Below are positions 25,737 to 33,469 of a stretch of DNA of 64,000 nucleotides, in pieces. Location: contig JACFMS010000003.1 of NCBI GenBank assembly GCA_019455285.1, positions 133,435 to 197,434 of the forward strand. Reading direction: 5' to 3'. Source of the DNA: Sphingomonadales bacterium (GTDB lineage: Bacteria; Pseudomonadota; Alphaproteobacteria; Sphingomonadales; Govanellaceae). Each line of letters starts with the position of its first letter. The stretch's first letter is position 1. The notes under the pieces are model-generated. The model saw only the letters and a program-made list of their open reading frames with translations. It did no database searches and was not told the origin of the DNA. The position numbers and the translations under genes were made by a program.

Positions 25737-26744
25737 ATGAACTCCATTTCACGTCCGATGAAGCCCGAGGTGATGCAGCGCGGCGAGCCCATCCTGCCGC
25801 AATCGCCGGAAAACGGCTATGACCAGAACTGGTATCCGATCTGCTCCTCGTCAGAAGTCGAGCCGGACAAAATCTACGGCACCGAGTTCATGAACGGCCG
25901 CGTCATCGCCATACGCGATGCCGACGGCAAGGCCCATGTCATGAGCGCTTACTGCCGCCATCTGGGCGCGGATTTAAGCGACGGCGAGATCATCGGCGGC
26001 ACCGTGCGCTGCCCCTATCATCACTGGCGCTTTGATGCGCAAGGAACCTGCGTCGCCACGGCAGTGAATGACAAGCCGCCGGCGAACGCCAAGCTGTTCC
26101 ATTTTCCCACGGCGGAAGCGTTCGGCTTCGTGTGGGCCTTCAATGGTGCGGAGCCGCTTTATGAAGTGCCGCATTTCCCGATCCCGGAGGAGGGCCTGGA
26201 GTACCGCACGGAATTCAACGTGCTGACGCATCAGGACCATTTCATCCCCTATTCCAATTCCTCCGATATTCAGCATCTGATGGCAGTGCACAAGATCAAT
26301 CTGGAGGTCAACCCGGAAGACGTCGAAATATTTCCCCACCGCATGCACTATTTCCAGACCATGAACGTGCCCGGCATGGGCAAATTGCGCCAGGAAGTGT
26401 TCGTGTTCGGCACCAACTGCGTCATCTTCATGTCGCAGTTCTTAGGCCGGCCGGTCTTGAATATGTCCTCGGGCAAGGCGCTGCCCGGGCATCGGACGCT
26501 GCATACCATGATCACCGCGACGCCCAAAGGCACCGGCCAGCCTGGCGAGGCGGAGCAGATCGACCTTGCCTTGTCGGAAGGCATGCGGTTCGGCAATCAG
26601 CTCTTCAATGAAGACATGACCATCATGAAGCACCTGAAATTCCGCCGCGATCTCTTGACCCACTCCGACCGCATGCTGGCGCGTTATCTGGATTATGTGC
26701 GCGCCTACCCCCGCACCAGCATCGCCTGCGACATGATCGCATAA
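25737..26744 (+). CDS. Rieske non-heme iron oxygenase, alpha subunit
   Basis: This 335-residue oxygenase has a Rieske [2Fe-2S] site as Cys73-x-His75 and Cys92-x-x-His95 (AYCRHLG and RCPYHHW). The catalytic domain contains NSSDIQHLMAVH, giving bridging Asp177 and iron ligands His180 and His185. It is shorter than aromatic ring-hydroxylating dioxygenase alpha subunits (about 430-450) and nearer to monooxygenase or demethylase types. No ferredoxin, reductase or beta-subunit gene is adjacent, so electrons must come from elsewhere. It is divergent from the AraC gene and followed by a terminator. It likely carries out the oxygen-dependent step of the island's pathway. Confidence 0.9.
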   Translation: MNSISRPMKPEVMQRGEPILPQSPENGYDQNWYPICSSSEVEPDKIYGTEFMNGRVIAIRDADGKAHVMSAYCRHLGADLSDGEIIGGTVRCPYHHWRFDAQGTCVATAVNDKPPANAKLFHFPTAEAFGFVWAFNGAEPLYEVPHFPIPEEGLEYRTEFNVLTHQDHFIPYSNSSDIQHLMAVHKINLEVNPEDVEIFPHRMHYFQTMNVPGMGKLRQEVFVFGTNCVIFMSQFLGRPVLNMSSGKALPGHRTLHTMITATPKGTGQPGEAEQIDLALSEGMRFGNQLFNEDMTIMKHLKFRRDLLTHSDRMLARYLDYVRAYPRTSIACDMIA

Positions 26745-26766
26745 GGTTTTACAAGATCACAACGAA

Positions 26767-26800
26767 GAAGGGGCGGCCGCTGCGCCGCCCCTTCTCTTTT
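26767..26800. terminator. Bidirectional terminator between Rieske gene and second receptor
   Basis: GAAGGGGCGGC and GCCGCCCCTTC form an 11-bp stem, followed by TCTTTT on the plus strand and AAAGAG on the other side. It lies between two convergent genes. Confidence 0.85.
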
Positions 26801-26827
26801 CGCCAGCCTTCGCTGTCAATTAGCGCC

Positions 26828-29203
26828 TTAAAACTTCTTCTTGACACTGGCGCCCCATTCCCGTGGCCGGCCATAGAAGGCTTCGGTGGTGCCAAAGCTG
26901 GTCAGCGCCTGCAAACCGTTGGCGATATATTTCTTGTCCGTCAGGTTGGTGCCGAACAACGACACCTCCCAACCGCCCTCCGTATGCTCGAAGGTGATGC
27001 GAGCATTGAACAGACTGTAGCCGGGTTGGGCGATGGATTCGGCGTTCGTCGGCTCCTGGTAGACCTTGCTGATGTAGGACCAGTCGCCGCGCAGGATGAG
27101 CGATCCCACATTACCCACCGGAGCTGCGTACTGAATGCTGGCGTTGGCCGTCCACTTGGGTGTTTTCGGCCACACCGTGTCGGCATTCACCTCGGTGACA
27201 AAAGGGTCAAGATTTTTCAGCTTAAAATCGATATAGCCAAAGCCGCCCGAGATATCGAGACCCTCCGCCGGTTTCGCCATGATTTCCGCTTCCACGCCCT
27301 TTACCTCGGCATCGCCGGCATTGGAGGCAATGAGTTGCAAGGCTCCCAGATCATCGACGCTCACCGCCGTCAGTTGAATATCGGTGTAATCGTTATAGAA
27401 GGCCGATATATTCACCCGCAGCCGGCGATTGAGCCAATCTGATTTTACGCCAACCTCAAACGCCGTCACGTATTCCGGATCATAGGCGCTTACCGAACCT
27501 TCATTGATGGGACGGCCATTAAAGCCGCCGCTTTTAAAGCCGCGGGATACCGACACATACGTCAGCAAATCTTCCGTCCATTTGTAATCGATGCTGCCCA
27601 TGGGTGTGAAGGATTTCCAGGTATCGCCGACCGAGCCGATGAAAATCGGCACGCCGCTGTTTACCTTGACGTGGCTTAGCCGATAGTCCTTCTTTTCATA
27701 GCTGTAGCGCGCGCCCACCGTGAAGCTGAGCTGCGTCGTCAGGTCATAGGACGCCTGCCCGAACGCGGCATAGCTTTTGATGTCGATTTCATTGTTGATG
27801 GTAAAATCAAGATCAAGCGCGGGATTGATGGGATTGCCGGGACCGCCGGGGGCCGTGGGATTGGCGAGCGGCGAGCCATCCAGCGGCCCGGGCAGCGCCT
27901 CCAGCGCGTCAAACAGTCCGGACGCCAGCCTGACGTCGTTATGATCGCGGCCGAACTCGTCGAAATAAAACACCCCGACGACCCACTTCAGCCGATCATC
28001 CGCGCCAACGCCGTCCAGTTGGAATTCCTGGCTGATCTGCGTCTGGTCCTGCACCTGATCGGTATGAACATAGGCATTGGGCGAGCCGTCGCCGTCGCGC
28101 CCGAACTGCGCATCCATTTCGCGATAGGCGGTGATCGACTTGAAACCGATACTCTCGCTGATTTTCCAATCCACCGCCATGCTCACACCCCAGGCGTCAA
28201 GATCGCTGTGGTTGGGTCCGGTGCCATAGGTGACGAAGGGGTCATCGGTAATGAAATCCGTACTCATGGGATAAGGCGATCCCACCAACAGATTCCATAA
28301 GAACGGCACCGGGCTTTGCCCGCGGGCGGTGACATCGAATTCCATCAGCGCGGTGGGCACCGATTCCTCCCGCTCGCGGGTATAATCAGCGCTCAAATCG
28401 ACGGTCACCGTCTCTGAAGCGATCCAGCGCAGCGCCAAACGGCCGGCCGCCTGATTTTCATTGCCGGCTCTGTCAATCAGCTCATCGGTGCCGTATTCCA
28501 ACCGCTTGCCATAGCCGTCCCGGTCCTTGGACGAGACCGACGCCTTGGCGAACAATCTGTCATTGATCGGTACGTTGAAGCTGCCCCGCGCATCCAGGCG
28601 ATTGTAGCTGCCGATGGTGGCTTCGGCATAGCCGCTGGTCTCCTGGCTCGGCTTTGTCGAGGTGACGTTGATGGCGCCGCCGATGGTATTCTTGCCAAAC
28701 AGCGTCCCCTGCGGCCCGCGCAGCACTTCGATGCGCTCCAGGTCCAAGAGATCAAGCACGCCGCCAAGACTGCGCGGCAGATAGACGCCGTCAATGTAAA
28801 TGCCGACGCCGGGATCGGTGGTGAACAGAAAGTCCTGCTGGCCGATGCCGCGAATATAGATCTGCAGATTGCTGCCGCCGCCGCTACCGCCCGGCGCGGT
28901 GCTCATCACCACGTTGGGAACAAAGGCGCCGACCTCCGCGAGGTTGGTCAAGCTGCGCCGATCCAGTTCATTGGCGGTAAAAGCGGTAATGGCGATGGGC
29001 GTTTCCTGCAACCGTTCCTCCCGCCGGCGGGCGGTGACGGTGATCTCCTCCAGCCCCATGCTCGATGCGCCGGCATCGGCCGCTTCCGCCGCCTGCCCCG
29101 GCGTCGATGAAGCCAGCACGAAAGCCCCGGCAAGAAGCAGATAGAGGGCCGTCGAGCGCCGCCCGGCGTTATCGTATAAACTCGTCATTTTCTCTTGGCG
29201 CAT
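26828..29203 (-). CDS. Second TonB-dependent outer-membrane receptor
   Basis: The product is 791 residues from ATG 29203, which has a GGGAGGAAATA site; the frame opens 12 codons earlier. Signal sequence LYLLLAGAFVLASSTPGQAA, TonB box LEEITVTARRREE, plug with IYIRGIGQQDFLFTTDPGVG and RIEVLRGPQGTLFGKNTIGGAI, and barrel ending ASVKKKF. It is of the same general type as the receptor at 18115, with similar plug motifs, so the two may be paralogues serving related substrates. It is divergent from the LuxR gene across 363 bases. Confidence 0.92.
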   Translation of the reverse strand: MRQEKMTSLYDNAGRRSTALYLLLAGAFVLASSTPGQAAEAADAGASSMGLEEITVTARRREERLQETPIAITAFTANELDRRSLTNLAEVGAFVPNVVMSTAPGGSGGGSNLQIYIRGIGQQDFLFTTDPGVGIYIDGVYLPRSLGGVLDLLDLERIEVLRGPQGTLFGKNTIGGAINVTSTKPSQETSGYAEATIGSYNRLDARGSFNVPINDRLFAKASVSSKDRDGYGKRLEYGTDELIDRAGNENQAAGRLALRWIASETVTVDLSADYTREREESVPTALMEFDVTARGQSPVPFLWNLLVGSPYPMSTDFITDDPFVTYGTGPNHSDLDAWGVSMAVDWKISESIGFKSITAYREMDAQFGRDGDGSPNAYVHTDQVQDQTQISQEFQLDGVGADDRLKWVVGVFYFDEFGRDHNDVRLASGLFDALEALPGPLDGSPLANPTAPGGPGNPINPALDLDFTINNEIDIKSYAAFGQASYDLTTQLSFTVGARYSYEKKDYRLSHVKVNSGVPIFIGSVGDTWKSFTPMGSIDYKWTEDLLTYVSVSRGFKSGGFNGRPINEGSVSAYDPEYVTAFEVGVKSDWLNRRLRVNISAFYNDYTDIQLTAVSVDDLGALQLIASNAGDAEVKGVEAEIMAKPAEGLDISGGFGYIDFKLKNLDPFVTEVNADTVWPKTPKWTANASIQYAAPVGNVGSLILRGDWSYISKVYQEPTNAESIAQPGYSLFNARITFEHTEGGWEVSLFGTNLTDKKYIANGLQALTSFGTTEAFYGRPREWGASVKKKF

Positions 29204-29566
29204 GCTTATTTCCTCCCATTTTTCACCATCAAGGGGCATCCAGACCCCTGCTAAATGCGGGCGGATAAACCCAGGAAAAAAATATCATCGCCATTCTGGG
29301 GGGAATAATAGCGAGTACTACTCAATATAAAGGCAGGCCTTAGGGGATTTTCGTCATCGCCAGCACGGCTCGGATTGTGCTATGGTGAAGCATTGAAGTT
29401 CCGGCAGTAAGCGGCCATCTCAATTAAATTCTTACCATATTTCAATGAGATGCGTTTTTGTTGCCGGGGCGGCGTAAAATTAGAAAAAACGTCAAGTATT
29501 GACCCCCTTGCCGATCGGTTGGGAAGGTGGGCGAGGGTCTAAGCCATCGCTTAAGGGAGGGTAGCC
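29204..29566. other. Divergent intergenic region between TonB receptor and LuxR regulator
   Basis: No gene is supported in these 363 bases. Both divergent promoters must lie here. CATCTCA (29416-29422) and TGAGATG (29446-29452) form an inverted repeat with a 23-base AT-rich interior and a following T-run on the plus strand, possibly an operator or weak terminator. I find no clear -35/-10 pair. Confidence 0.5.
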
Positions 29567-30661
29567 ATGGCCATGGTCTATGGCAAGAGCACGGATAAGC
29601 TTCTCGAACTTTACGAGGGCATACTTTCCTGTCGCCGCTATCGGGAGCTTGATAAAAAAGTGCTGGCGCCCATGGCGCGGTACCTGGAAGCGGAAACCGG
29701 CTGTTTCATCCAGTTTCTGCATAACGGGGAGAACGGCATACGCATCGGGCACAGCGCGCATCATCACGTACACCCCGATCTGCATGCCCAATATACCACG
29801 CACTTTTTCCGCCTCGACCCCGGTGCTGACTCCGGCTTGTTGCCGTCTCACCAATTGACCAACGTTTATTTCACTTCAGATATTTGCGACTACAGCAAGC
29901 TGATGGTGGGCGAGTTTTATAATGATTTCCTGCGGCCAACCCGCATCCATCACATCATGATCATGGCGTTACGGTTTGATCCGATATCGGGGGAGAGATT
30001 GGTGGTGGGATTTCAACGGCCGCATTCGGGCTCGCCTTTTCGCGAGGAACACAAAGTCCGTCTGGCAAGCCTTTCCACTGTACTCAGCGCCGCTTTGCGC
30101 AGCCTGTCGATGCAAGAAGCGCTGACGGTTCGCAATGAAGCGCTGCATGAGCTGGAGGACGCCAATCCGCAAACCGGCGTCGCCTTCTTCGATGAACACT
30201 TATCTTTGTTATACAGCAATCCACGGGCGCTGACGGATTTGCAGATTTCCGAGAGCAGCGATGCGAGAGGCGCACATGGTAGCCGGCTGGAGGCCATCGG
30301 CAAAAGCTGCCGTGCGCTGGCGTCGAAGGGCAAAGGCGAGCGCACCTTGAATCTCAATTTCAGCACCCTGGATGATTTGCAGGCAGAAGTGAAGATGCGG
30401 ACCTTACCTGATGGCCGGCCGTTTTTTTCCGTCCACACCAGCACAGCCGGCGAAGAGGCCAGCTTTCTGAAGCGGTGCGCGCACTACGACATCACCAGCC
30501 GGGAGATCGACATCATCCGACTGTTGCGCACTGGCATGTCCAATGCGGAAATCGCCGCCCGCCTGTTCCGCAGCGTCCGCACCATCGAAAATCATTTGCG
30601 CTCAATCTACAGCAAGACCGGCGTCAATCGCCGTACCCAGCTCCTCAGCCGCCTGCGCTGA
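29567..30661 (+). CDS. LuxR-type regulator with GAF/PAS-like sensor region
   Basis: This 364-residue regulator ends in a GerE/LuxR helix-turn-helix: ITSREIDIIRLLRTGMSNAEIAARLFRSVRTIENHLRSIYSKTGVNRRTQLLSRL. The N-terminal 190 residues look like a single GAF-like sensor (ETGCFIQFLHNGENG, FYNDFLRPTRIHHIMIMALRFDP, VVGFQRPHSGSPFREEHKVRLASL) and 200-290 resemble a PAS module (TGVAFFDEHLSLLYSNPRAL). It is not an acyl-homoserine-lactone receptor by motif. It is divergent from the second TonB receptor and 79 bases ahead of the intact hydrolase gene. It probably senses a metabolite of the local pathway. Confidence 0.87.
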   Translation: MAMVYGKSTDKLLELYEGILSCRRYRELDKKVLAPMARYLEAETGCFIQFLHNGENGIRIGHSAHHHVHPDLHAQYTTHFFRLDPGADSGLLPSHQLTNVYFTSDICDYSKLMVGEFYNDFLRPTRIHHIMIMALRFDPISGERLVVGFQRPHSGSPFREEHKVRLASLSTVLSAALRSLSMQEALTVRNEALHELEDANPQTGVAFFDEHLSLLYSNPRALTDLQISESSDARGAHGSRLEAIGKSCRALASKGKGERTLNLNFSTLDDLQAEVKMRTLPDGRPFFSVHTSTAGEEASFLKRCAHYDITSREIDIIRLLRTGMSNAEIAARLFRSVRTIENHLRSIYSKTGVNRRTQLLSRLR

Positions 30662-30740
30662 ATGATCTTCTGAGTATATCCCGTCATTGGCGAGCGTGCG
30701 CCGCCGTGCACCATAAGACCATTAGCGCCGATCGCGAGGG

Positions 30741-31733
30741 ATGGTCATGACGGTAGGGATAGGAAACAACCCGACGATCTTGGATAGCCAGACAGCGGCG
30801 CTGTTGGCCAACGTGGCGGCCAGCGGCAAACCGCCGCTTTATGAGCAGGGCGTTGATCAGGCGCGCCAGGGGCTGACCGCCTTCTCCCTGGCCATGGCGC
30901 CGCCCAGCCGCCCTGTAGCAAGGGTTGAGGATGGCTCCATCCCCGGCGGCGGCGGCTCGCTGTCTGTTCGCATTTACTGGCCCATCGCCAAGGCCACCCG
31001 GGATAAGCCAGCCACCCTGCTTTATTTTCATGGCGGCGGCTTTGCACTGGGCGATCTCGATACCCATGACGCCATCTGTCGCCACTTATGCGATGACGGC
31101 CATGCCGTGGTCATCAGCGTCGATTATCGCCGGCCGCCGGAGCACAAGTTCCCCGCCGCCGCCGAGGACTGCTATACCGCGTTATGCTGGGCGGCGGAGG
31201 AGACGGATATCCTGGGCGGCGATCCCCATCGCCTGATCGTCGCCGGCGATAGCGCCGGCGGCAATCTGGCGGCGGTCATGGCCTTGATGGCCCGCGATCG
31301 GCATGGACCCAAGATTGCGCTGCAAATCCTGATCTACCCGGTAACCGACATGGATCCCGCCTATGACACCCCCTCACGGCGCGATTTTGGCGGCGGCGAC
31401 TATTTTCTCTCGATTAACGACATGGCGTGGCTGGCCGAGCTTTATGCCGTAACCAAGGCTGACCTTGCCAACCCCTACATGTCGCCACGGCGGGCGGCGT
31501 CGCTGGCCGGCCTGCCGCCGGCGATCATCCTGACCGCCGGCTGCGACCCGTTATGCGATGAAGGCAAGGACTACGCCGACCGGCTGGCGGCCGCCGGCGT
31601 GCCGGTGACGTACAAATGCTACGAGCACACCATTCACGGCTTCATCTCCTTCGCCGGCGGCATCGACGCCGGCAAGGACGCCCTGGCCTTCTTGAGTAAG
31701 CGGGTGCGGTCAGACCGCGACAAGTCAAGGTAA
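30741..31733 (+). CDS. HSL-family alpha/beta-hydrolase (carboxylesterase)
   Basis: This 330-residue esterase of the hormone-sensitive-lipase family has an intact catalytic set: YFHGGGFALGDLD oxyanion motif, nucleophile elbow AGDSAGGNLA, acid region TAGCDPLCDEGKDYAD and the His in HTIHGFISF. Such enzymes hydrolyse short acyl or aryl esters in the cytoplasm. It is related to the serine-less hydrolase at 20570-21520 and may supply the activity the latter lacks. It follows the LuxR gene on the same strand and ends two bases before the second tRNA-Glu, which is on the other strand. Confidence 0.9.
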   Translation: MVMTVGIGNNPTILDSQTAALLANVAASGKPPLYEQGVDQARQGLTAFSLAMAPPSRPVARVEDGSIPGGGGSLSVRIYWPIAKATRDKPATLLYFHGGGFALGDLDTHDAICRHLCDDGHAVVISVDYRRPPEHKFPAAAEDCYTALCWAAEETDILGGDPHRLIVAGDSAGGNLAAVMALMARDRHGPKIALQILIYPVTDMDPAYDTPSRRDFGGGDYFLSINDMAWLAELYAVTKADLANPYMSPRRAASLAGLPPAIILTAGCDPLCDEGKDYADRLAAAGVPVTYKCYEHTIHGFISFAGGIDAGKDALAFLSKRVRSDRDKSR

Positions 31734-31735
31734 GG

Positions 31736-31811
31736 TGGCGACCCCTACGGGACTCGAACCCGTGTTACCGCCGTGAGAGGGCGATGTCCTAGGCCACTAG
31801 ACGAAGGGGTC
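31736..31811 (-). tRNA. tRNA-Glu(CUC)
   Basis: It has the same 76-base sequence as 16908-16983 except one base: the anticodon loop reads CTCTCAC, giving CTC. CCA is encoded. Flanking DNA is unrelated to that of the other copy. Confidence 0.96.
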
Positions 31812-32012
31812 GTCGTGGAAAGACCCCTGATGTGGCGGTTTTTTCAGCGATCGTCAAGTCCCTGCCATTAACCATGGCCAGACGATAATTTGTCGGATTT
31901 TCTTACAACTGCCCATAGGGGGGGGTGATTATCTTATTGATTTACAATACTAATTTATACGGCATTAATTTTGCATAAGTTATTCGTGAGTAAGTCTATT
32001 GAGGAGAGAGCA

Positions 32013-32558
32013 ATGTCCTTACGTAAAATGATGGCGGCGGTGGTACTGGCGACGCTTGCCATGACCGGGGCGGCGAACGCCGCCTATATCTATGTCGGCT
32101 CTTGGCATGTGGGCGACGGCCCGTGGTGGGAAGCCAATCCTGCGGTTTATACCGGCCAGGAAGTGGCGGCCTTGCTGTTTGGCGGCAATCCCTCGGATTA
32201 TGCGATTTCCACTGTCTCCAACGACCCGAACGATATCGACTTCCTGACCTTCCTCGACGGCTGGGGAGATAATCAGTATCTTTTTGATCCCCAGCCGCAT
32301 GATTGGTCCTATGACGGGGGCAACCCCGGTTACAATGATCCGGGCGGCACGGGTTCGGCCTATTCAGCTTATGTGCTTGATCACAGCTGCAATAACCGCT
32401 ACGCCGATATCGATAATCTTGTCTGTCCCTCTGACGACACCTTCATCAACTACGCCTTCCGGATCGAGAACGGCGTGGTGCCGGAACCCGCCACCCTTGG
32501 CGTTATCGGCATGGGGCTTGGCGCGCTTGGATTAGGCGCTCGCCGTCGCCGTAAGTAA
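32013..32558 (+). CDS. PEP-CTERM sorted exported protein
   Basis: The product is 181 residues. The start at 32013 has a GAGGAGAGAG site, while the frame opens 14 codons earlier. Signal peptide MSLRKMMAAVVLATLAMTGAANA, an acidic Asp/Gly/Tyr/Trp-rich central part (NDPNDIDFLTFLDGWGDNQYLF), and a C-terminal PEP-CTERM sorting tag: VPEPATLGVIGMGLGALGLG followed by ARRRRK. Such proteins are processed by an exosortase and usually reach the cell surface or exopolysaccharide matrix. No exosortase gene is in the window. A strong terminator follows. The central domain is not recognised. Confidence 0.88.
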   Translation: MSLRKMMAAVVLATLAMTGAANAAYIYVGSWHVGDGPWWEANPAVYTGQEVAALLFGGNPSDYAISTVSNDPNDIDFLTFLDGWGDNQYLFDPQPHDWSYDGGNPGYNDPGGTGSAYSAYVLDHSCNNRYADIDNLVCPSDDTFINYAFRIENGVVPEPATLGVIGMGLGALGLGARRRRK

Positions 32559-32576
32559 TTTTCGGTCAGAGATTGT

Positions 32577-32609
32577 AAAAAAACGGCGGCAATCAGCCGC
32601 CGTTTTTTA
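32577..32609 (+). terminator. Rho-independent terminator of PEP-CTERM gene
   Basis: AACGGCGGC, loop AATCA, GCCGCCGTT then TTTTT, with a run of A before it. It can work in both directions, also for the convergent racemase gene. Confidence 0.92.
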
Positions 32610-32622
32610 TTCAACATGTTCG

Positions 32623-33360
32623 CTACTCTTTGCGTTTCGGAAATTGATATCCCTTGTAAATTTTTTCCGGCGGGTAGGGATAGGCGTTCTTGGCATGGCG
32701 CAAGCCGGCGCGCACCAAAGTCGCCGCCGTCAGCACGGTGAGCGGCAAGGCATCGATCACCGGCACGTCATGACCCTTCTCGCGCAATGCTGTTTCAAGC
32801 CGCCGGTCGAGGCCAGAAAAGCCGATGCAGCCCAGGATCAGTACATCGGCGTGATCCTGCTCCACCGCCGCGACGGCGCGCTCGAGCAAGATCTCGAACA
32901 CCTTGGGATTTTTTTCGATCTCCAAAACCGGCACATCGGCCGGCCGCACCGAGGCCAAGCGGCCTTCCAGGCCATACTGGCGAGCGTGATGCTCGTAAGT
33001 CGGCCGACGGCGCGCCAGGGTCGGGATGACGCTGAACTTATGGCCGAGCATGGCGGCATGATGCATGGCCGTCTCGCCCGGACCAAGCACCGGGATTTTC
33101 ACCGCTTCGCGCGCCTGAGCAACGCCGGGATCACCCATGCAGAGTACAATCACGGCCTCCGCACCGTTGGCTTCCGCTTCCATGGCGCGCAGCACCACGT
33201 CAGGCGCCGCCAGGAGTTCGTCAAACTCGCTTTCGATGGAGGCCGGACCATTGGTTATGAACGACTGCGTGAAGGTCAAGCCAAATTGAGTCAAGGACTC
33301 CACCAGCGGTAGGCAATTAAATTCCGTTACCGTGGGAACGATCAAATGAATATGAGCCAT
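32623..33360 (-). CDS. Asp/Glu/hydantoin racemase-family protein
   Basis: This 245-residue protein of the aspartate/glutamate racemase superfamily has two half-domains, each with a catalytic cysteine: VIVLCMGDPGVAQAREAV in the first and DVLILGCIGFSGLDRRLE in the second. ETAMHHAAMLGHKFSVIPTL is typical of hydantoin racemases and maleate or arylmalonate decarboxylase relatives. It probably acts without cofactor by two-base proton transfer. The substrate cannot be fixed; no hydantoinase gene is near. It sits alone between a terminator and recJ, 109 bases downstream of recJ on the same strand. Confidence 0.82.
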   Translation of the reverse strand: MAHIHLIVPTVTEFNCLPLVESLTQFGLTFTQSFITNGPASIESEFDELLAAPDVVLRAMEAEANGAEAVIVLCMGDPGVAQAREAVKIPVLGPGETAMHHAAMLGHKFSVIPTLARRRPTYEHHARQYGLEGRLASVRPADVPVLEIEKNPKVFEILLERAVAAVEQDHADVLILGCIGFSGLDRRLETALREKGHDVPVIDALPLTVLTAATLVRAGLRHAKNAYPYPPEKIYKGYQFPKRKE

Positions 33361-33469
33361 GAGCGTAGTCTTTTTTAATCACGTCGATAGGTGCTGGAGA
33401 CTATAGAGACAAGCTGGCGGCTTGTGGACGCCCGCGATGGGTAGGTCGAAGGGTGGGAGATGGGTGAGC

